Shown here one piece after another: positions 14,790-24,939 of a stretch of DNA of 64,000 nt. Source of the stretch: Opisthorchis felineus (taxonomy: Eukaryota; Platyhelminthes; Trematoda; Opisthorchiida; Opisthorchiidae); assembly GCA_004794785.1 (NCBI GenBank), contig SJOL01007418.1, positions 763,922 through 827,921 on the forward strand, in the 5' to 3' direction. The notes beneath the pieces were generated by a model, which was not told the DNA's origin, did not search any database, and was given only the letters and a program-made list of their open reading frames with translations. Numbering within the stretch: position 1 is the stretch's first letter; each line of letters opens with the position of its first letter. A program made the translations under genes and the position numbers.

Positions 14790-14990
14790 GATTAAATTTC
14801 AGCCGAATTTTTTTGCCTGCAAATCAGGTCAATCTAAGCCGAAAAGCTGAGAAGCAGTGTGCGGCTGTTTCGTCCTTAGTCGGAATCATTAGCAGTGCGC
14901 ACCTCCAGGGAATTCGAACGTGCAGCCTCCCCGCCAATGTTGTGAAGTCTGCTATGTTCGGCCACGAACGACGGATCAGCTGTGTGAGTA
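14790..14990 (-). repeat. tRNA-derived SINE copy B, best-preserved head
   Basis: On the minus strand the head contains an A-box-like 'tggccgaacatagcag' and, about 40 bases on, a B-box-like 'gttcgaattcc'. This is the bipartite RNA polymerase III promoter of a tRNA. It is followed by the same body as the other copies ('cagctg', 'gctgagaagc' and the pyrimidine/AT-rich tail, as read on the plus strand). A tRNA head joined to an unrelated repeated body is the hallmark of a SINE. A true tRNA gene is unlikely because no acceptor-stem pairing is evident and the body recurs. Confidence 0.6.
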
Positions 14991-15599
14991 ACCCCATTTT
15001 ACTAATTCCCCTTAGTTATATTCGGAAGTCGATGAACTAGGTGTGACCTCTTGTGTCTGATGGTCACGTTTACGTGACAACAGCTAACACTAAATTTACC
15101 GACTAGTTTCGTCCTACTAGATGTGACAGTGAGTGCCTCAGTGTAGCGCTTACCATAATACGAATCGGAATATGAAAGCTAAAGAATGTATCCGCATCTT
15201 GTCCGCCTTGGATTTGCAAAAAATCTAGGGTGTTCCGATACACTTGCTACTGTTAATCTTCTATGGAATTTACCAGCCTGATCCTGTTCTGAACGTTTCA
15301 GTTTCTGAGGAGACTACTGTACTTTGCTGTCAAGCTGCTTTCTTGTTGTGTACTATGTTGTACACGAACAAAGTGGAATATTGTGGACACTGTCCTAGAG
15401 TTGGTCGCGTGTCTTCGACCTCACCGTGTACCTATCAGCGGAACATCTTTTAGTTGTTTGGTTGCCATCGCTCGTCACTTGTCTGGCGTCGATGGTGCTT
15501 TCGTTCGATATGCTTCAGATAGAATCTTGTTTGTCAGCAGATTTCACATTTACTCGATACCGTTCATGTTCATGTACATACGAAGCATGCGTATATGGT

Positions 15600-16860
15600 A
15601 GGTAGATGGTGTGGCAACACCACACAAGCTGGCGTCGTGCACCTGTGGTCCGTCCCCATGAAGGTGTTGCGGTCGGATAGTACTGTTGCTGTTTGGTTTG
15701 TGCTATACTGGGGAGGGGGTTTAGGTGAGGTGTCCACGGGAGTGTTTGGTGAACATAGTTTGGCTGGTCAAAACATCATGGCTGTCACAAGGACTTTGAT
15801 AGATGCACCGCAACGACCTTAGATCTGTCTGAATTGATGGGCCTTCCGTGCCCCAGGTCATAGCGCGTTTCTTTTATGGCATACCGGGCACACTTCTCCA
15901 CTGTGGTCTGCTGGTGTTGACATGGGGTGTTGACCGATTTCACCCATTTATCGCACCCATTCTGGGCTTGTCCATCCACTCCACACACTTGTTCACTCTT
16001 CGAACAAGTTTTTACACACAAACACATCTAAAGAACGTGTTGCTAGGTGGACGTGATGGATTATGTCCAAAATACTGAAACACACACGTACAATACAACT
16101 ACAATCTCGTTATGATTGACGACATGGGGGACTAAGACATCACTCCCCACTTCTCCCGGTCTCCACAACTCTGCTACTAGCACTGGTACGACTGCCACTG
16201 CCACAGGTGCCGGCGGGAGTGGTGGTTAAATTGTAACCCAGCAACCGCACGACGAATGATCGACTGGTTGTTGTCCCATCGAACACAAAACACAGATGCA
16301 TCGGCCTAACACTCGAGAGAGAGAGAGAGAGAAAGTGCGAGATATACAGGTGCGTCCCATCTCGTGTCCAGCGCTGCCACTGCTCTCCACCACCCCGAAA
16401 CTTCCACAAACTGCATCACAGTCACCGACTGGCGTAGTTCGAATTGTCTACAATGCGGAGCGCGTATTCCGTCATCGGTTGCACACAGACAACAGATTCT
16501 GCGTTTGTGTGTATCCCTCCTGAAAGCGCGCACAATTTATTGTGCGCCTAGAATAATAGTAAGCAGAATGAAAATCACCACAGTGTAATGCGCGCACACC
16601 AGGTTGTCGTAATCAAATCACACGATCTGCGCTCATGGACACGTATGCACGCACAAGTACCTACTGGACTGACCGCAAGCATGACATCCAGCGATGTTAT
16701 CGTCTTAGGTAGGTGCCAGAGAATGGAACTAGCACCCGTGCTGGACGCAACATTTCGTCGCGCGGGGGATTTTGGCCCAGCAACCGCACACGGCTTGGCG
16801 TCAGGAGGCGATCTTTTGCACAGTGCATCTCACGTATAGATGAGTGTGAGCAGCCATTCC
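15600..16860. other. GC-rich low-complexity block with (GA)n
   Basis: This is a G+C-rich interval containing CACA-rich stretches, a GA run at about 16314-16334 and a short G-rich run near 15711. Many overlapping short frames are open on both strands, which argues against any one of them being coding. Composition resembles the blocks at 6.3, 36.2 and 40.6 kb. A promoter, untranslated exon or enhancer is possible but not shown. Confidence 0.3.
16314..16334. repeat. (GA)n microsatellite
   Basis: An uninterrupted GA dinucleotide run, read directly from the sequence. Confidence 0.9.
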
Positions 16861-18015
16861 ATGGAGTTTGTATGATGGAGGAGAAAAGTAAAACGTAGAT
16901 AATCATATATCACCTTCCAAGATAAATGAATTACGTGGGTTAAGAGATCAGGGTACAAGCAAGATGTAGAACCATCATAACCAGAATGGCTCCAGCTTGT
17001 TTCTAACCAACCTCGAAAGGTAATATTGCATTCAACGGAGACAAAATTTGACATCAGAAAATCGGCTTGTAGTTCGTTTGATCAAAGTTAAAAAGAACCT
17101 TTAATGGCTAGGTCAAGGAACTGTTTGGATTGTAGATGGTTGCGCGAGGGTTGAATGCACAGCCTCAGCTAATTTATGTGTTGAGCAGGATGTTGTACTT
17201 AGACAAGCCCAGCGACTCGTAGTTCGTTTGGAATGAAACCATTTAATATCCTATACAGTCGCACTCTGAAACAGTGTGTCGCTGAGCTGCAAGCTGTGAG
17301 AACAGCCAGAAAGTCTCAGTAAAATTGCATTACACTTCAATTGCTTTAGTAGGCCGTCAACTTTTGAACCTTAACTGTTTGAACCATAATTATTGGCCTT
17401 GTTACTGACGAAATAATCTAATGTTCTCCGCGCTCTTAGCGTGTTGCTCAAAATTTTCTCTAACCTCTTCTTTAGAACCGTTTGATGATCTGAACATTTG
17501 TGAGCCACATGAATTTTGAGAAAAAAACACGAAAACGGTTCGTCGTATCCTTCTGGTGACAAACACCGATCTCACGATTGTCATCAAGGTTTACTGATCA
17601 AAACAAAAGCGAATGAACTTCTTTCAATTTTTTAGTTGAGTTACTCAGCTAGATGACAGACAGCTGTCGCTCTCATCGAAAGAAGCACCAACACCCAAAA
17701 CCCCAGGTGGCCGAAGTAGTTCGCCAATTCAGATTCCTGGTTTTGGTTACCTGTCCACCGTTTGGCTGCATTGTTGTGTAGGATTTCTCTTGTATGTAAC
17801 GAACTATAGTGTATTCCCTTCTGTTCAACAGAATTTTATTTAACTCAGGTTTAGCAACGTGCGCCGCCCCAGTCTCACTTTTGAACGAAATCGATTTTCG
17901 AACGAAATTATTTCCAGTGCTGTTGCGTGTACTAATAAGAAGGTTGGTCGTTATTTTTTCTCGATTGATTTTATTATTGCAAACAGCATATTGTAGACAA
18001 GGTGCATATTGTTCA
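16861..18015. other. Unannotated stretch
   Basis: No recognisable gene, RNA or TE domain. The open frames are short and not supported by splice signals or family motifs. Confidence 0.5.
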
Positions 18016-18017
18016 GT

Positions 18018-18226
18018 CTTGCTGATGAGTGAACGGTTGAGTGTTCAACTATTGGTCGAGAGTTCGCAGGTTCAAGGCTTCCTGGAGTTTCCTGAGTTGT
18101 GCAATGCTGATGTTTCCCAATAAGGATGCAACAGCTGTGCAGTGCTCTTGCGCTTTTCAGCATAAGTTGGCCCCACTTACAGGACGAAATCTCCATTGAA
18201 ATTCTCAAATTTCCCCACGCTACCAA
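18018..18226 (+). repeat. tRNA-derived SINE copy C
   Basis: The head reads as a tRNA-like segment, 'gaacggttgagtgttcaac' then 'gagagttcgcaggttcaagg', giving a B-box-like GGTTCAAG. The body 'ggatgcaacagctgtgcag', 'cttttcagcataagttggc' and 'aggacgaaatctccattgaa' is shared with the 19.9 kb copy. The copy ends against a long AT microsatellite, consistent with an AT-rich SINE tail that has expanded. Confidence 0.65.
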
Positions 18227-18298
18227 TTATATATATATATATATATGTATATTATATATAGATATTGTATATATATTATAATTATATATATATAAATT
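18227..18298. repeat. (TA)n / AT-rich microsatellite
   Basis: An interrupted TA-dinucleotide array of about 70 bases, directly abutting the 3' end of a SINE copy. No coding capacity. Confidence 0.9.
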
Positions 18299-18829
18299 GT
18301 GAAACATTAAGCTTACAGCGATTCGAAAAGTGACTTTTTTCGCCGTTGTTGCACAGATTAAGTTGAATAATGGCTAGCAGTAGTCAGCCGTTTGCTCTCC
18401 GTATGCGTCTTCTAATTTGTGATACTGACCTCTGGGTACGACCGACTATGACGAACCGATTGTTTTCAGGTTTTTTGGAGTTTCGTCTTGGCTTGAAATC
18501 TAACAGTCTGCTAATCCGTAGAGAATAATTGTAAATCATCCAATCTGTCTACAGCCAGTAGGCTTTTATTCCTTTCAATAATTCAGTTATGGGAAGAAGC
18601 CTAAAAATAATGCCTGAATGCTAACTCATCGGGAACTATGGTAATGCAGTTGTAATGTGCTTTGGACGTATTCTCTTCATTCCCAACTCCACTTTGCTAT
18701 CTCCTGGAAGCTGGTAGTATTTATGTAGTGTAATCAACTTCTGGATAGTTGCATCATGTCAGTTGGGTGCATTGTTGCCGAAGTGAGCGCTAGAATGGCT
18801 AAAGCCCGTTTCGTTTTTCTTCATCCTAG

Positions 18830-19330
18830 GTAACTCTGGGGTCGACGTGACACTAGTCTGCCGGTGCAAGGCAGGTCCACAGCGCGGCTGTTCGTTCGTT
18901 GTTGCACTGCGCTTATGGAACCCAGCCACTGTGTGCTGAAGGCGACAGAGGTCCGCTTGTGTTTGACCATCGGTGCATTTGAAGCATTGGATATGCACCG
19001 TGGAAAAATTAAACGGGCAATGCTGGATTGCGAAGAATAGTTTTTCGGCAATAAACCGAATGCTTGACCAGTTGACGACTTGATTCGTCAGCACCGAGTA
19101 CGCTGGCTGGGCCACGTGCTCCATATATCACGTGAGCACCTGATCCGCCGTGCTCTGCTTGATGAGGCAGATTTCAACCGGAAGGGCAGACCACGCATGA
19201 CTTGAAGATAGAGCGCAAAAAACAATAAAAAGGTCTTGGCTGCACTGGAGCGTGTCGTCTTCGAGGTTGGGATATCAGAAACATACGACATCAACAGTTG
19301 GAGGTGCCTATCGACATGACAGTCTCACGC
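18830..19330 (+). mobile_element. Non-LTR retrotransposon (LINE) 3' end, decayed
   Basis: Plus-strand translation of about 18875-19030 gives 'VHSAAVRSLLHCAYGT', then 'CAEGDRGPLVFDHRCI', with stops after. This matches the conserved tail of RTE/CR1-type LINE polyproteins, which commonly read '..AAVRS.LLYG.ETWPL...DVRRL.VFDHRCLR'. After a frameshift near 19080 comes 'RVRWLGHVLHIS', then 'RRALLD', the equally typical 'RLRWLGHVLRM...RRAL' segment. The order and spacing are right for the C-terminal end downstream of reverse transcriptase. At least three in-frame stops and a frameshift mark it as dead. No reverse-transcriptase domain of this copy is seen upstream, so it looks 5'-truncated, as is common for LINE insertions. 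Clade is uncertain. Confidence 0.75.
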
Positions 19331-19860
19331 AAACTGTTGCATGGTTGTCTCCGTTCTCCTGCCCTTAATCATTAACCCGTGTTATCTTTTTCTTACAATA
19401 TTCACCTTTGTCAAACTTAAACAGATAATGGTCAGCTTCCTGATTCTAACAAACGCGGACTTTGCCATCTGGTCTTTTTGCTTATTTTGCACTGTGGGTT
19501 TGCACGACGGACATCTTTTCAGGTAAGGTTGATGGAGAAATCAAGAGATCTCCCTAGATCCGTGAGCCTCGCATCGCTGACGACCTCCAAAAAGGCTGAA
19601 TGAGCTGTAGGAGGCTTTTCTGTAAATGGCCGTAGAGTAATCCCGAAGCCGAATCTCTGATCCCAATTCACCATCTATACGCTATTCAGTGGAGCTCAAA
19701 GAATTGCTTCCGTTGGGTCTAAATCTCATTTGAGCTGGATACTTTCCCTATTTTAACGCTTTTGCATTTCAGCAGGATGCCAGGTAATATATCCACAGTA
19801 AATTTTCAACAGTTCGTTGTGCCAACACTTGGAGCAGTGCGCACTGATGGACGATCTCCG
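19331..19860. other. Unannotated stretch
   Basis: Nothing recognised between the LINE tail and the next SINE copy. Confidence 0.5.
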
Positions 19861-19862
19861 TA

Positions 19863-20085
19863 CCTACCTAACCGTTTGGCCATGACCGGCCTAAGAATTA
19901 AGTGTTCAAACTGCTAAGCGGCAGGTAGCGGGATTGGAACTCCCTGAAGTTTTGTAAGATGCGCGCTACCGATGATTCGCAGTAAGGATGAAACAGCTGT
20001 ACAGTGCTCCTCGGTTTTTCCGCATAGATTGGCTTCAGTGACAGGGCGAAACCCACATTGAAGGTGACTCGCATTTTCTACACAA
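19863..20085 (+). repeat. tRNA-derived SINE copy D
   Basis: The head is 'tttggccatgaccggcctaa' (A-box-like) followed by 'gggattggaactccc' (a degenerate B-box). The body 'aaggatgaaacagctgtaca' then 'gtgctcctcggtttttccgc' and 'acagggcgaaacccacattg' parallels copy C base for base over most of its length. Full length is about 200-220 bases. Confidence 0.65.
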
Positions 20086-20639
20086 ACTAAAAAGTTCTTT
20101 CGTTGAAATGCAGCTCGAACATTGACGAGTTCTCCACTCTGATTGTGAAGCTGATTACTGGCAGTCCTTATACCTGAGGATGCATCAGAATAGGTTGCAT
20201 TTTCAAAATCCCCAATCTAAACACACTTAAACATACCTAAGCAAGCCAGAAACTAGTCCATTTCTAGGTCTGTTAGCCCTTGAAATTAAATTTTTGTCAG
20301 CCTGTTAGTGGGAGTCCACGAAATAGAGTCTTCCCAGTAAAGTCGAAGTCATTCGTGTGTTTCTTCTCGTTTCGTTGAGAGACAATGGGAGTCCCTCAAG
20401 TTTTTGGAGGTTCGTAAAGAGTACAGAAGAAGGCATTTTAGCTGATCGAATTTAGTTTGTATCAAGTTACTAGTGTTAGTATATTGATGCGTTCAACTCC
20501 TGTTTGGAGCTAAAGCGTAAACTAAAGGGTAAGCATACGTAACCAATGAGATCCGGTAAAATCAATTACACAGTGCCCATATGAAGACTTAATATTCCTG
20601 ATGGACAAGAAATATCTTAAAGTCGTTTTTAAGAGGCAA

Positions 20640-20990
20640 GAAACACTGACCGAATGAATCGGGTCATGTCAGATAATGTCATGCAAATATGGAGCCTTCG
20701 ACCAATGACCTGGACAACGGTGGAGTGACGGGAATACCTCTGCATTAATTCCACGAAAAAGTGATCCCAAAACAAAAAAATAGGGCCCTCAAAGCACGGC
20801 CCACGAAGTCCCAATTTAATTGACAAACTTTGGCAGATAGCATACCTGAAATCCAGTATCCTTTAGACAGATGGGACCCGGCTGGTAAAATACCGCTCGT
20901 GGTGTTTTTTCAGGCCTAAATCAATTATTTCCAGTCCTCTGGATACCACTGCTGCTAGAGCGAAAAACTCATCGAAAGCCCAAAGCCTAT
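20640..20990 (-). mobile_element. Possible LINE reverse-transcriptase remnant
   Basis: Minus-strand translation gives 'AAVVSRGLEIIDL', then about 40 residues later 'LGLRGPCFEGPIFLFWD', and then 'VIGRRLHICMTLSDM'. The order resembles LINE reverse transcriptase: a '..L...G.P..II.LI' helix, then '.GVRQGC.LSP.LF', then the 'YADD' region. The residues are heavily changed and the catalytic aspartate pair is not intact. It is on the opposite strand to the LINE tail at 18.8 kb, so it is a separate insertion. Chance resemblance cannot be excluded. Confidence 0.35.
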
Positions 20991-20999
20991 TTTGTCTAC

Positions 21000-23900
21000 T
21001 TCGGGGTTTATCCGTCAGTGGGTTGTTACCGAGCTATAAATAGAACATAAGTAGTATACATGTATAAGAATATAAGTAGAATATATTGCAAGTGATTATA
21101 TATATATATGTAGTACTCCTCACAAGTAACAGCCTCTTTCTATGAAGGCGGTTGAAAGAAGAAGCGATTTTAATGAGTTCCAAGTTCTCTTACGACAATT
21201 TTGAATTCATGAGTGTATTCCCTGCAGACAAATATCCTGAAAGGAAAGATTCCCGCCGCCCGATATTTCTCCCATTTTCCATGTCCGCTATTGGGCTTTT
21301 TATTACTTCTACTATTGATGTTACTAAAAAGAAGCACTGAGCAAAGTACACCGGCATATTGATGGTTTTTAATTTCACGTAATTCCCTGATCTCATGTTT
21401 CTTGCTAGAACGAGACACAGTGTTACAGAGCTAGCCAAGAGAGAGGCTTTAACGATTTTGGTTTGCCACGAATGGTGCATTCGTTGAGCCATTTCACCCA
21501 CACTTATGTAAGTTTATTAATGACTACTTCTGGAAATATTTTATCACTGTCCGTGGTCAAAAAGACCTCATGCAAACAGAACACAGTAATCAAAACTTAT
21601 GGTCACAATCGATCTCAGGAGCCATTCCGTATGGTAAAGATGAAAACGAAGATGAGGACGTTGGGTCGAATACCCGGAAGAAGTTTGCTCATGCAAAGAA
21701 GAACCATTACTTGTGACTATAGGAAAACACATGTCAGTCGGTTTTTCGAGTTCATCCGAGGCGCACCACGGCTACTGAAAAATGCTACAGTATCAAGTTG
21801 GGTCTCTAGCGAAAGAGATGAGCTGCTCTAAATCTGTGACTGGTAAAGGCCACTTGAAAATACTCCAGAGAATGAAAGAAGCTAAGTAGAAATAGTTTAA
21901 TGAGGCAGATACAGATGTTAAAGTTGAAGTTACAGCCAAGTAACGTAGGCCAACTTGTTTGGATGTTTATATGGCCCGTCAACCTGAAGTTGGCCCACAC
22001 TCAGAAGAAAAATCACGGATTCTTTGCCTTTACGAGAAATAAACCTTAATTATACAGGTGACTAGTGTTCTGGATTGAGGAAATATTTAACCGACTTCGT
22101 GGTGCTATTTTCTGTAGTTTTTTATCAGCTGCATTCTGCTGAATTCAAAAGACTTATTTCCTTCCTTTTTTGTAATTGATTTTGGAGATTCTGTTCTTGG
22201 ATGTCCTTGTGGACTCAATTTATCTGCATGATTTAGTGGAAATAAAGAGCAACGTTTATGACTGATGACTCAAAAGCCGACGAACAATAATGTTTTGAGG
22301 TCTCTTCATCATGCTTTAACATTTTACAAACTGTAAAGTTTCAAGTAATGAGCGTCCTAACTGAATGAAAGCACTAAAACCCAATCGAATGCCGTTCGTA
22401 GCAATTAGTCAAATGACTTGAATACAACGGAAAGCTCAGAACTCGGACGAAGCGATGCTGAGCTTATAATACTGGGATGCATAAACAAGTCGATATGACA
22501 ATGACTCTATTTGCGTATTTAGATTCAATTGTCCTTGGTAGCTTGGTAGATAAGTGGATGTTGTACTTGCAGTTGTGGATGAAGTATTATAGTCTCTTAT
22601 GTTTTGAACAGTGTCCCTCTGTTACACTCTACTGGGTTCACGAAAGAAGAAACCAATGCTGGCTTCCATCATCTCTGTGTACAGACTAGGTCTTTCAAAC
22701 TTTTAGCTTACCACAAACCAGCATGGAAGTGATATTCTAACGCTTGAACACAAGCCCAAACTGCCAGGTTGTCACAGGCCCGATCACAGAACTGCAACGG
22801 AGTGCTAATGAGGTTCGAGAAATAACGCTAACCCCGGGTAATTTGTTTGGGAGAATATAATGAACAGGCCTCATGAAGGCTATTTGAAGACTGCAGAAAT
22901 GAAAACTGTACTTCAACCTCCTGTTCAAAAAGAGTTTAGCAGCTACCCTTGTTTACGCGGAGCACTCCGTCAACAGCTTTCAGCGGGATAACCCGGGCCT
23001 TTGTTCACTAGAACTTAAATTATCAGACGAAGTAAGAGCAAAGTAGCAGCTCAGTCACAATCATCATTAGTTCATTCGTTTAGCTACTGCTGTGCTTCGG
23101 AATCAGTGTGGTGACAGGGTGTACGGCAATAAAGCTGTGAGTGCTGCACGCGACTCGGTGACAGGGATCACGTGATCGACCCTGAATCTACATGTGGTTG
23201 ATTACTAACAGATCCTCAATGTGAGCTCCAGTTTCGTTCTCTATCCGTGGTGGAGGTAATGAGGATTTACTTATGCAATTCCATCATATGGGATCAGAAA
23301 TGCCTTGTTTGGGCCTTGGTCACCATCCCGTTTGACTGATTATTGCTAAGACTATTCGACTGGGTTGAAAAGATTACGCAACTCATGTTGATTGCATGTG
23401 GAATGTTGTTGACTCTACTCTTCTGTTCTCATCGTGTACAACGTGATGTCCCGTTTTGTTGTTTCGGTTTTGCGCCTATACCACCTTTCTTACTTTTGAC
23501 CTAAACATAAACCGCTCTTTGACCTTTTCATCAAACGTGTTGTTTAGATCAACACGTTACTCTCGCCATCTTGTAGCCACATTGCCTTGAGTCAGTGTGG
23601 ACTTTGGGATCCCCTCAGGAACTATCAGTTCCTAGACCGGTGTATAGAAGCCGGCGTAGTCCTACGAGTTAAGGTTTGTAGAGTTTTCTTATTCTATTGT
23701 TGTATTTATAGTACCGCATTTGTTGATGAACCTCCACTTGAACGATTTGGCTTTTGGAGTTTTGCGCGTAACTCAACGTGGCTCAACTGATTGCTGGGAA
23801 CAATTTATAAATATAGTATTTTCCTCTGAATCGTATAAACACCTGAATATGTTAGGATGTTATGTTGGATTCCTTGAGAAGCACATGTTCATCAGCCTCT

Positions 23901-24780
23901 ATTTTTTCAAAGAAATGCACGTTCTAGTCTTTTCTCAAAGATTAATTGGGCACACGCGGTAGACTAAACATACCACAGATAGAAGTTACTGATAGTGTAC
24001 CGACAAGCTGATGAGGACAAGAGCGGGTGACTAGTTTGGGCCGTTTGGACCGTTTCTGTCAATTCCTGTAGGTCAATTCATTTGGAGGCTTTGTGCTTAG
24101 TACGTCCAATTTTCCTTTCCGCGCTTCATGTCACCAAATTTAGGCATGATACACCATAGCTTTCCGCATGTCAGGAAACTCTCAGGATACCGTTAAACGC
24201 GACAATCGCAGCACGAGGAGCCAATCTTGACATTCAGTATGAAGTGGCCTCCTGATTTCCCAGTTTGTTGAGGTGATGGAGGATTGATGAAGTTGTGAGG
24301 ATGACGGTGACGTATTTCCCATAATTTCCTAATGTTTTCGGAGAGGAACGTACGTTTGACAAGAGTGACCTGCTTGATTGTGTCGGAATTAAAAAATCAT
24401 CCCATAATCTGTCACAACCAACTATTTCTCCCTGTGATGAAAGGAGCATTTCAGCGATTCTTTTTAAAGATGTTTTAAGTTACCTTTCAGGACAGCTTTA
24501 TATTTTTCACCCGGTTTGGTATGCAGTCGCGTACAGGGGGCGGCAGTTTCACTAATGACGTGTCCTGGCTTATGTCCCGAGCGACCGGCTGGAAGATGTC
24601 TTCGGAACCAAATCTGACCTTTATTCAGATTGATTATGCACCATAAGAAAGATGACGGAAGCATATGAAGAAAACCAGGTAACGAAGCCAGTGGAGGTGG
24701 GTGACCTTAATGTCGGCTCTTACAATACCGTATCCCAAAACAGCAGTGTATGCAAAGTTTAAAAGTTAGACACATTTTAA
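21000..24780. other. Gene-poor stretch, nothing recognised
   Basis: A short TA run lies at about 21097-21109. Open frames up to 122 codons (21463-21831, +) show no family motif. No exon series, RNA gene or TE domain was seen. Confidence 0.55.
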
Positions 24781-24784
24781 GTAT

Positions 24785-24935
24785 AGTGGAGCTTTGGGAA
24801 TTCCCGAGACTGCTTTCAAATTTAGATAAATCTTGTTGGTCGATTTCGACAAATACACTCATTTGCAAATCAATTTGGTTTTCACGGAATACACAACTGA
24901 ATCTCTTGTTTACGATATTCTTGATGGTCGACTGT
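24785..24935 (+). repeat. MITE-like repeat, partial copy
   Basis: It contains the family's core 'gatttcgacaaatacactc' followed by 'atttgcaaatcaatttggtt' and then 'ctgaatctcttgtttacgat'. The same string series occurs near 34080, 50090 and 53880. The terminal arms are not clear in this copy, so it looks like an internal fragment. Confidence 0.65.
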
Positions 24936-24939
24936 TTGT

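Noticed and set aside
14885..14980. tRNA gene on the minus strand
   Set aside because: Pol III boxes are present but the body is repeated elsewhere in the window and no acceptor stem is evident, so a SINE head fits better.
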